Shown in pieces: positions 1 through 6,300 of a DNA stretch of 12,266 bases. The translations under genes were made by a program, and so were the position numbers. The DNA lies in contig JAUSPT010000025.1 in NCBI GenBank assembly GCA_030652805.1, positions 1 through 12,266 on the forward strand. The letters are read 5' to 3'. The first letter of the stretch is position 1, and the number at the start of each line of letters is the position of its first letter. This DNA is from a bacterium. GTDB lineage: Bacteria; JAHJDO01. The notes beneath the pieces were generated by a model. The model had not been told where the DNA came from. It ran no database searches and worked only from the letters and a program-made list of their open reading frames with translations.

Positions 1-127
1 AGGAGACAATGTAGATTTAGAGATAGAGTTAATAGCGCCGATAGCGATGGAAGATGGGTTAAGATTTGCGATAAGAGAGGGAGGTAAGACGGTAGGTGCT
101 GGTGTTGTATCTAAAATTATTAAGTGA
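1..127 (+). CDS. tuf: Elongation factor Tu, C-terminal end (partial)
   Basis: The first bases encode the last 41 residues of EF-Tu, the GTPase that carries aminoacyl-tRNA to the ribosome; the rest lies upstream of the window. The reading frame starts at base 2 and stops at TGA 125-127. The segment belongs to the C-terminal beta-barrel (domain 3) and shows the family signature [14 protein letters not shown] followed by a VVSKIIK tail. Isoleucine is mostly ATA and alanine often GCG, which differs somewhat from the ribosomal genes downstream, but the piece is too short to conclude from. It is one of two tuf genes bracketing the window; the other starts at 12192. A tuf gene ahead of the tRNA-Trp/secE/nusG group is the usual arrangement (tufB in E. 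coli). Identity is confident. Confidence 0.95.
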   Translation, partial: GDNVDLEIELIAPIAMEDGLRFAIREGGKTVGAGVVSKIIK

Positions 128-153
128 ACTTAGTAGATAGGCAGTATTAGAGT

Positions 154-303
154 ATGCGCGATATAGTTATATTAGCATGTGTAGAGTGTAAAAATAGAAA
201 TTACAATACAACAAGAAACAAAAAGAATAAGAAAGACAAGTTGGAGTTAGAAAAATATTGTAGATTTTGTAAAAAGTATGTATTGCATAAAGAAACCAAA
301 TAG
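154..303 (+). CDS. rpmG: 50S ribosomal protein bL33, zinc-binding form
   Basis: This 49-residue protein is bL33, a small component of the large ribosomal subunit near the E site. It starts [12 protein letters not shown] and has two CxxC pairs, C9/C12 and C36/C39, which form the zinc ribbon of the zinc-dependent (C+) type; the basic middle with NTTRNKK and the KYCRFCK motif are typical. Length is normal for the family. The gene lies 26 bases after the tuf stop and 6 bases before the tRNA-Trp gene. No clear Shine-Dalgarno sequence precedes the ATG, so translation may depend on its neighbours. bL33 between tuf and tRNA-Trp/secE is a common bacterial order. Organisms with C+ L33 sometimes keep a zinc-free paralogue elsewhere, which cannot be judged here. 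Confidence 0.93.
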   Translation: MRDIVILACVECKNRNYNTTRNKKNKKDKLELEKYCRFCKKYVLHKETK

Positions 304-324
304 AGCTGTAGGCCTGTAGCTCTA
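301..324 (+). repeat. Inverted repeat spanning the rpmG stop and the tRNA-Trp 5' end
   Basis: TAGAGCT at 301-307 is perfectly complementary to AGCTCTA at 318-324, with a 10-base spacer. The left arm covers the rpmG stop codon and the pre-tRNA leader; the right arm overlaps the 5' strand of the tRNA D-stem and the start of the D-loop. In the unprocessed transcript this could form a hairpin that competes with the D-arm. It may equally be chance. Confidence 0.5.
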
Positions 325-382
325 ACGGTAGAGCAGCGGACTCCAAATCCGATGGATGGGGGTTCAAATCCCTCCAGGCCTG
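310..382 (+). tRNA. trnW: tRNA-Trp (anticodon CCA)
   Basis: A complete 73-base cloverleaf can be folded by eye. The acceptor stem is AGGCCTG (310-316) with CAGGCCT (375-381), and G382 is the discriminator base, as expected for tRNA-Trp. The D-stem is GCTC/GAGC, the anticodon loop is CTCCAAA with anticodon CCA at 343-345, and the T-arm is GGGGG-TTCAAAT-CCCTC. The terminal CCA is not encoded (CTA follows), so it must be added by nucleotidyltransferase. The top pair of the anticodon stem (27:43) is a G-A mismatch. The gene sits between rpmG and secE, a widely conserved position, and must be cut out of a longer transcript. Confidence 0.96.
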
Positions 383-387
383 CTATT

Positions 388-409
388 ATGTTTAGAAATT
401 ATGTTTAGA
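388..409 (+). repeat. Short direct repeat ATGTTTAGA around the secE start
   Basis: The nine bases ATGTTTAGA occur at 388-396 and again at 401-409. The second copy contains the secE start codon. The first copy begins a six-codon frame (MFRNYV) whose stop at 406-408 overlaps the secE coding start, so it could act as a tiny upstream reading frame. It could also be a simple tandem duplication. No function is shown. Confidence 0.45.
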
Positions 410-586
410 CGCATTAAAATTTTTTTATTGGATGTTCATAAGGAACTCAAGAAGGTCTCTTGGCCAACGAAGAATGAAATTAAAGAATCCACTGTAATTG
501 TCATTATAGCTGTTGGGATAAGCGCAGTGTTTATTGGTGTAGTGGACTTTTTCTTGGGCAATATTTTGAGTAAGATAATAAGGTAG
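401..586 (+). CDS. secE: Preprotein translocase subunit SecE
   Basis: SecE is the small essential membrane subunit that clamps SecY in the protein-export channel of the inner membrane. The 61-residue protein has the family hallmark: an amphipathic stretch with HKELKKVSWPTKNEIKES (about residues 13-30), then one hydrophobic membrane segment (about 31-55, rich in V, I, A and F) and a short tail. This is the minimal single-span form, not the three-span E. coli form. I chose the ATG at 401 because the longer in-frame start at 356 lies inside the tRNA-Trp gene. No Shine-Dalgarno sequence precedes 401; after tRNA 3' processing the mRNA leader would be only about 18 bases. It is followed 11 bases later by nusG, its conserved partner. 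Confidence 0.93.
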   Translation: MFRRIKIFLLDVHKELKKVSWPTKNEIKESTVIVIIAVGISAVFIGVVDFFLGNILSKIIR

Positions 587-597
587 TAAGGGTAGCT

Positions 598-1128
598 ATG
601 GAAAAAAAGTGGTATGTAATACACATACACTCGGGTTTTGAGGGTAAAGTAAAGATGCAGCTAGAATGCAAGCTAAAGCTTGCTAATATGGAGGGATTTG
701 TATCTCGAATATTAATTCCAACAGAGAACGTTGTAGAAGTTAAAGCTGGGAAAAAAAAGGTTAGTAGTAGAAAATTTTTTCCTGGTTATATTCTTATAGA
801 GATGGAAATGAATGACGAGGTTTGGCAATTGATACGAAATGTTCCCGGGGTTAGCGGTTTTATTGGAAATAGAAGAAAAGCTGTACCGCTTCCTGAGAAA
901 GAAGTACAGAAAATATTTGAAAAATTAAAGGAAAAAGAAGAAAAACCCAAACCAAAGGTAATGTTTGATAAAGGAGAAAGTATAAGGATTATAGAGGGAC
1001 CATTTGCCGATTTTAATGGTGAAATTGAAGAAGTTAGTCCAGAAAAAGGAAGATTAAAAGTAATGGTTTCTATTTTTGGCAGATCAACGCCTGTTGAATT
1101 AGAATCATGGCAGGTGGAAAAGATATAA
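598..1128 (+). CDS. nusG: Transcription termination/antitermination factor NusG
   Basis: NusG binds the RNA polymerase clamp and modulates pausing, Rho termination and coupling to the ribosome. The 176-residue length is normal. The N-terminal NGN domain (about residues 1-110) shows KWYVIHIHSGFEGKV near the start and FFPGYILIEMEMNDEVW with the NVPGVSGFIG motif in the middle. A charged Lys/Glu/Pro linker (about 103-120) leads to a C-terminal KOW domain (about 122-176) with the GESIRIIEGPFADFNGEIEEV signature. There is no large insert domain as in some lineages. The ribosome binding site is AAGGG at 588-592, 5 bases before the ATG. It lies in the conserved secE-nusG-rplK order and is probably cotranscribed with both. 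Confidence 0.97.
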   Translation: MEKKWYVIHIHSGFEGKVKMQLECKLKLANMEGFVSRILIPTENVVEVKAGKKKVSSRKFFPGYILIEMEMNDEVWQLIRNVPGVSGFIGNRRKAVPLPEKEVQKIFEKLKEKEEKPKPKVMFDKGESIRIIEGPFADFNGEIEEVSPEKGRLKVMVSIFGRSTPVELESWQVEKI

Positions 1129-1155
1129 TTTTTGAATTAAGGAGTAAATTTTAAT

Positions 1156-1587
1156 ATGGCAAAAGAGAGAAAAGTTGCAGGAATGATAAAGCTACAGATT
1201 TCAGCAGGAAAGGCAACACCAGCACCACCAGTAGGGCCGGCTCTAGGTCAACATGGCATTAATATAATGCAATTTTGTCAGGCATTCAATAATCAAACCA
1301 AAGACAAGGAAGGATTAATAATTCCTGTTGTTATAACAGTTTATGAGGATAAGTCCATTACGTTCATTACTAAATCTCCTCCAGCTGCAGTTCTCCTGAA
1401 GCAAGCTGCTGGTATTGCAAAAGCATCTGGAGAACCTAATAAAAATAAGATAGCAAAGGTAAGCAAAGATAAGGTTAGAGATATAGCAAAAATGAAAATG
1501 AAGGATTTGAATACTTCTAATATTGAATCTGCAATGAAGATTATTGCAGGCACTGCTAGAAGTATGGGGATTGAAATAGAGGGATAA
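1156..1587 (+). CDS. rplK: 50S ribosomal protein uL11
   Basis: uL11 forms the base of the ribosomal stalk with 23S rRNA helices 43/44, part of the GTPase-associated centre where EF-Tu and EF-G act and where thiostrepton binds. The 143-residue length is standard. The N-terminal domain holds the proline-rich [14 protein letters not shown] (residues 21-34), the thiostrepton-contact segment, with all expected prolines. The C-terminal rRNA-binding domain includes [15 protein letters not shown] and ends with [13 protein letters not shown] strong ribosome binding site AAGGAG (1139-1144) lies 11 bases before the ATG. The 27-base gap after nusG contains no obvious L1-binding operator. rplA follows after 13 bases. 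Confidence 0.98.
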   Translation: MAKERKVAGMIKLQISAGKATPAPPVGPALGQHGINIMQFCQAFNNQTKDKEGLIIPVVITVYEDKSITFITKSPPAAVLLKQAAGIAKASGEPNKNKIAKVSKDKVRDIAKMKMKDLNTSNIESAMKIIAGTARSMGIEIEG

Positions 1588-1600
1588 AGGGAACACTAGA

Positions 1601-2293
1601 ATGGAAAAAAGAAGTAAGAGGTATCAGGCAGTTGAGAAGTTAATGGATAAAGAAAAAGCGTATGATCTTCCTCAGGCAGTTGAATTGCTGAAAAAAACAG
1701 CTAATGCAAAATTTGATGAAACGGTTAATATGGTCTTTCATCTAAGAGTGGACCCTAAGCAAGCTGACCAGCAGGTAAGAGGTGTTATAAATTTACCTCA
1801 TGGAACAGGCAAGACGGTAAGGATTGCGGCTTTTGCAAAGGGCGATAATATTGATAAAGTCAAGCAAGCAGGAGCTGACTTTGTCGGTGATAAAGATCTG
1901 ATGGATAAAATAAGCAAAGGTTGGCTTGATTTTGATGTTGTAGTTGCAACACCTGATATGATGAAAGAGATAAGTAAGTTAGGGAAGATACTTGGCCCAC
2001 GTGGATTAATGCCTAATCCAAAAAGCGGGACAGTTGCTTTGGATATAGCAGGAGCTGTAGCAGAGATTAAGGCAGGAAAAGTAGAGTATAGGCTAGATAA
2101 AGGAGCAAATTTGCATATAGTAGTGGGAAAAGTTTCTTTCTCCAAAGAGCAATTATCAGACAATATACTGACAGTTGCAAAGGAAATAATTCATGCAAAA
2201 CCTGCATCTTGTAAAGGGCAATATGTAAGAAATCTTGCTATTAGTTCCACAATGGGCCCATCAATAAGGCTTAACATTAGGGGAGTCACATGA
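1601..2293 (+). CDS. rplA: 50S ribosomal protein uL1
   Basis: uL1 forms the mobile L1 stalk beside the E site and helps release deacylated tRNA; in many bacteria it also represses its own rplK-rplA mRNA. The 230 residues match the family length. Visible signatures include MVFHLRVDPKQADQQVRG near residues 47-64 and the invariant LGPRGLMPNPKSGTV at 131-145, followed by an ending typical of domain I (SSTMGPSIRLNI). The ribosome binding site AAAGGGA (1586-1592) overlaps the rplK stop codon. The last codon overlaps the rplJ start in an ATGA arrangement (2290-2293), implying translational coupling of L1 and L10. Confidence 0.98.
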   Translation: MEKRSKRYQAVEKLMDKEKAYDLPQAVELLKKTANAKFDETVNMVFHLRVDPKQADQQVRGVINLPHGTGKTVRIAAFAKGDNIDKVKQAGADFVGDKDLMDKISKGWLDFDVVVATPDMMKEISKLGKILGPRGLMPNPKSGTVALDIAGAVAEIKAGKVEYRLDKGANLHIVVGKVSFSKEQLSDNILTVAKEIIHAKPASCKGQYVRNLAISSTMGPSIRLNIRGVT

Positions 2294-2874
2294 ATAAAGA
2301 TGAAAAAGCAAAAAGGGTAAAGGAATTAGTCAGGCAATTTCAGAGGAGCCCTAATAATATGATATTTACAGATTATAAAGGGTTAACAGTTAAGGAGATA
2401 TCAGGTTTACGAGAAACATTAAATGAAAAAGAAATATCATATAAGGTTATCAAAAATAGACTTGCATGTTTGGCATTAAAGGAGAGTGGTCTTAAGGGTT
2501 TGGACCATTTTTTTACAGGTCCTACAGCTATTGCTTTTGCACAAAATGATCCAACTGCTCCAGCAAAAGTGCTGTCAAAATGTTCAAAAGAATATGATTG
2601 TCTTAGTATTAAAGGAGGGTTTATTGATGAACTCGTTTTTTCCAGAGAACAGGTTGAAGAGATCGCTTTAATTCCTTCTAGAGATCAATTGCTTATGCAG
2701 TTAATAGGACAGCTTCAAGCTCCAATAGGTAATTTTGCATATTGTATTAGATCAATACTAGCCAGGTTTGTGTATGTTATTCACGCTGTTTTAGAAACAA
2801 AGAGAAAGGAAGATGTAATAGATAGTAGAGCTAATTCAAAGATAAAGGAGGTAGATAATGGTAACAAAAGCTAA
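2290..2874 (+). CDS. rplJ: 50S ribosomal protein uL10
   Basis: uL10 anchors the L12 dimers to the stalk base; its N-terminal domain binds 23S rRNA and L11, and its C-terminal helix binds L12. Near the N-terminus are [19 protein letters not shown] and [13 protein letters not shown] (about residues 27-63), then [22 protein letters not shown]. The helical L12-binding region (about 135-175) includes [20 protein letters not shown]. At 194 residues it is some 20 longer than usual; the excess is a charged tail after about residue 174 ([20 protein letters not shown]). The start overlaps the rplA stop and has AGGGGAG at 2279-2285 as ribosome binding site. The 3' end overlaps rplL by 17 bases and carries the strong rplL ribosome binding site, so the longer tail may exist partly to host it. 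Confidence 0.96.
   Translation: MNKDEKAKRVKELVRQFQRSPNNMIFTDYKGLTVKEISGLRETLNEKEISYKVIKNRLACLALKESGLKGLDHFFTGPTAIAFAQNDPTAPAKVLSKCSKEYDCLSIKGGFIDELVFSREQVEEIALIPSRDQLLMQLIGQLQAPIGNFAYCIRSILARFVYVIHAVLETKRKEDVIDSRANSKIKEVDNGNKS
2844..2851 (+). promoter_or_regulatory. Strong ribosome binding site that fixes the rplL start
   Basis: AAAGGAGG lies 6 bases before the ATG at 2858, inside the end of rplJ. It is the best Shine-Dalgarno match seen before a start in the window, fitting the need for several L12 copies per L10. It decides for the long L12 form: no other ATG, GTG or TTG occurs in frame before the ATG of residue 41, which would cut into the conserved N-terminal helices. Confidence 0.85.
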
Positions 2875-3325
2875 GAAAACAACAGAAGAATCAGTAAAGA
2901 AAGTTCCCCAGGTTGAGGCAGAAAAGCCATCTGCAAAAAAGCCAGACAAAGCTAGTATTATAGATCTGGTAAAGAGTATGACAGTTTTAGAGTTATCGAA
3001 TCTTGTCAAAGATTTAGAAAAAGAATTTGGTGTTACTGCTGCTCCAGTTAGTATTGGAGCTGTCTCTCCAGGTGCAGCGTCTGCTTCTGCTGCTCCTGAG
3101 GAAGCGAAGGAAAAGACAACGTTTACTGTCTTATTAAAACAGTTTGGGGATAAGAAGATTCAGGTAATAAAGGAAGTAAGAGCTATTACAGAGTTGGGAC
3201 TTAAGGAAGCGAAAGATCTAGTAGAGAGCGCACCAAAGCCTATTAAGGAAAATGTTTCAAAGGATGAAGCCGAGGAACTCAAGAAGAAATTAGAAGCTGT
3301 TGGTGCTGTTGTAGAATTGCAGTAA
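2858..3325 (+). CDS. rplL: 50S ribosomal protein bL12, with N-terminal extension
   Basis: bL12 is the multicopy stalk protein that recruits translation GTPases. Here it has 155 residues instead of about 120-125. Compared with E. coli L12, about 26 extra residues precede the dimerisation domain; they are rich in Lys and Glu with several Pro ([15 protein letters not shown] onward to about 31). The dimerisation and L10-binding domain follows (about 32-60), then an Ala/Pro/Ser hinge (about 60-85), then the C-terminal factor-binding domain with [16 protein letters not shown] (about 111-126) and an AVGAVVELQ end. The hinge and C-terminal domain look normal. Start choice rests on the strong upstream ribosome binding site. 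The gene overlaps rplJ by 17 bases and is followed by a 67-base gap before rpoBC. Confidence 0.95.
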   Translation: MVTKAKKTTEESVKKVPQVEAEKPSAKKPDKASIIDLVKSMTVLELSNLVKDLEKEFGVTAAPVSIGAVSPGAASASAAPEEAKEKTTFTVLLKQFGDKKIQVIKEVRAITELGLKEAKDLVESAPKPIKENVSKDEAEELKKKLEAVGAVVELQ

Positions 3326-3347
3326 TGCTAGTCTTTAAAGATATAAT
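3317..3347 (+). promoter_or_regulatory. Possible internal promoter ahead of rpoBC
   Basis: A perfect -10 box TATAAT lies at 3342-3347. The best -35 candidate is TTGCAG at 3317-3322, over the rplL end, but the spacer is 19 bases, longer than ideal, and there is no extended -10. It would give a transcript starting near the hairpin at 3352. In an AT-rich genome such a -10 arises easily by chance, so this is a weak call. Confidence 0.3.
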
Positions 3348-3351
3348 AATT

Positions 3352-3366
3352 GCTGCTAAAAGCAGC
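3352..3366 (+). terminator. Small hairpin in the rplL-rpoBC gap, possible attenuator
   Basis: GCTGC-TAAAA-GCAGC forms a 5-bp GC-rich stem with a 5-base loop; a sixth T-A pair would leave only a 3-base loop. Downstream is a short T run (TTTT, 3371-3374), too weak for a full terminator. In E. coli the same gap holds an attenuator and an RNase III site that lower rpoBC expression relative to rplL, so a partial terminator or processing site is plausible. This is inferred from position and shape. Confidence 0.4.
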
Positions 3367-3392
3367 CTAATTTTGGTAAAGGGAGAATAAGT

Positions 3393-6300
3393 ATGTCTCA
3401 ACGTGTGTCTAATTCTTCTGGTAGAGATTTATATTGTCAGATATCTCCTGTTATGAATGTTCCCGATTTAATGTATGTTCAAAGGGAGCCATATGCAGAA
3501 TTTCTTCAGAGGAATGTAACTCAAGCAAATCGTAAGAATCAGGGACTTCAGGCAGTATTTAACGAGTTTTTTCCAATAATAGACGAAAAGGAGAGATTCT
3601 GCCTGGAATTTTTAAATTATAGTATTGGTGATCCTAAATACAATGTGTCTGAATGTGAGAGATGTGGGGCAACATATGCTGCGCCTCTTAAGGTAAGAAT
3701 GAAACTGACCATTAATGAGGAGGGTTCCACCAAAGCAGGCAGTGCAAGAGAGCAGGAAATGTATTTACTGGATTTGCCTCTTATGACAGAGCAGGGGACG
3801 TTTATCATCAATGGATCAGAGAGAGTTATTGTTAGTCAGTTACATAGATCCCCGGGTCTTTATTGTCAGAAAAAGGAAGTTTCCAATGAAAAAGAGCTTT
3901 ATTCAGCACGTCTTATTCCGTACAGAGGGGTCTGGCTTGAGTTTGAATTTGATGCTAATGATGTGCTTTATGTTAGTATGGACCGTAAAAGAAAGATGCT
4001 TGCTACAGTTTTGCTTAGAGCGTTTGGATATGTGACAGATGAAGAGATTATCAGGCTTTTCTATAATTGTAAGGAGAAGATAATTACAAATGAGACAGTG
4101 GCTGATGATCTTGTTAATGAAATTCTGTCAGAGGACGTAGTTGATGAAAATACAGGGGAGATCATAGCAGAGAGTAAAGAAAGAATAACTCCTTCTATTG
4201 CTAAGAAGATATTAACATTCAAGATTAAAAGCATAAACATAATAGAAATGTCCGTCAAAGATATTTCTATTATAAATACACTTGCAAAAGATCATAGAAA
4301 ATCAAAAGAAGAAGCTTTTGTAGAAATATATAAAAGATTGCGTCCAAGTGATCACTTTACAATAGATACTGCTGAGACTTATTTTAAGGACATTATTTAT
4401 AATCCCAGAAGATACGATCTTTCACAAGTTGGGAGATATAAGCTAAATCAGAAGTTAGGTCTTAATTATTCTTTGGACAAGACGACATTAGATAAGGAAG
4501 ACATAGTAAAAACAATCAATTATTTGCTTCTAGCAAAGTGCAATAAAGAAGATGAGGATGATATTGACCATCTTTGGAATAGAAGAGTTAGAACTGTTGG
4601 GGAATTACTACAGTCTCAGTTTAGAATAGGGCTTGCTAAGTTAGAGAGGTCTGTAAAAGAGAGAATAGCATTTCAGGAGCCAGATACTGTTATGCCGCAT
4701 GATTTAATTAATGGACGGTTAATTTCTTCGACAGTAAATGATTTTTTTGCGCGTGGACAGCTATCACAATTTATGGATCAAACAAATCCCTTAGCAGAAC
4801 TTACTCATAAAAGAAGACTAAGCGCCTTAGGGCCTGGAGGACTTACAAGGGAAAGAGCAGGGTTTGAGGTTAGGGATGTTCATCCAACTCACTATGGACG
4901 TATTTGTTCTATAGAAACGCCTGAAGGGCCTAATATTGGGTTGATAGCCTCTCTTGCTACATATACGAGGGTTAATAAATTTGGACTGTTAGAAACACCT
5001 GCAAGGAGAGTTGTCAATGGTCGAGTGACCAATGAAGTGGTTTGGCTGTCTGCCGATCCTGGTAATAAGAATGTTGTTGCTCAAGCTAATGCAAAGATTG
5101 ATAAAAAAGGGCATTTTATTGACGATGAGATATCGGTTAGAATTAAAGGCGACTTTCGTAAAGTCTCTCCAAAAGATGTGAATTTTGTGGATGTCTCACC
5201 CGATCAGATAGTTAGTGTAGCTGCAGGATTAATTCCTTTTTTAGAGCATGATGATGCAAACAGAGCTCTTATGGGGTCAAATATGCAGAGGCAGGCAGTT
5301 CCTCTTCTAAATCCGGAAGCTCCCCTGATTGGTACAGGAATGGAGAGTATTGTTGCCAAATGGTCTGGATCTGCCGTTGCTGCTAAGAGAGCAGGGATTG
5401 TGGAATCGGTATGTTCTGATAAGATAATTATTCGTCCAGAAGAAAGCAAGGATGATTTTGATGAATATATATTGAAAAAATTCGAAAAATCAAATCAAAA
5501 CACCTGTATTAATCAGCGACCGATTGTTAAAGAGGGAGAAAGAGTCTCTAAGAATGATATCATAGCTGAAGCCTCTGCCACAGATAATAAGGAATTAGCT
5601 TTGGGACAAAATCTGTTGGTAGCATTTATGCCATGGAGAGGATATAATTTTGAAGATGCTATTGTCATCAGTGAAAAACTGGTTAGGGATGATACTTGTA
5701 CCTCTATTCATATTGAGCAATTAGAAGTAGAAGCAAGGGAAACAAAACTTGGGAAAGAAGAGATCACTCGTGATATACCTAATGTTAGTGATGGAGAGCT
5801 GGCTAATCTGGACGAGCATGGGATTGTACGAATTGGGACACATGTAAAACCAGGAGATATATTAGTAGGGAAAGTGACTCCTAAGAGCGAAACAGGTCTG
5901 ACGTCTGAAGAAAAATTACTGATAGCAATTTTTGGAGAAAAGGCTAGTGATGTACTTAACACATCTTTAACTGTTCCCGTTGGTGTAGAGGGGGTAGTTA
6001 CAGATGTTAGAATATTGTCAAGACGTGATAAGGACGATATTGATGGTTTGGGGAAAAAGATTATTGAGGATATTGAGCATAGAATTGACGAGGAGATCAG
6101 AAAGACTAAGGATAATCTAATTGAGGCACTTGGGAGCCTTATTAGAGGGGAAGTAATAGCTGAGGATATGATTAATAAGAATGGAAAAGTCTTTCTCTCT
6201 GCTGGACAGAAAGTTAGAATAAAAGATGTGGATAATATACCTGTCAAGTATTTGAGAAGACTTAGAGTTAAAAATAACAACATCAATAAAAAACTTCTTG

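Noticed and set aside
356-400. Longer secE start at ATG 356
   Set aside because: It would place the first 15 codons inside the tRNA-Trp gene and adds residues not seen in SecE; ATG 401 matches the family N-terminus.
1124-1129. TATAAT at the nusG stop as an rplK promoter
   Set aside because: No acceptable -35 box lies 15-19 bases upstream. A promoter is known in this gap in E. coli, but here the -10 alone is not enough support in AT-rich DNA.
1129-1155. L1-binding operator ahead of rplK
   Set aside because: The gap is only 27 bases and I could not find the stem-loop with the asymmetrical internal loop expected for L1 binding.
3654-3665. CxxC motif (C88, C91) in the beta N-terminal region as a new zinc site
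   Set aside because: Only one pair is present with no second Cys/His pair nearby, so zinc binding cannot be supported.
4740-4829. Inherent rifampicin resistance in the beta pocket
   Set aside because: The key residues matching E. coli Q513, D516, H526 and S531 are all unchanged, so the sequence gives no reason to predict resistance.
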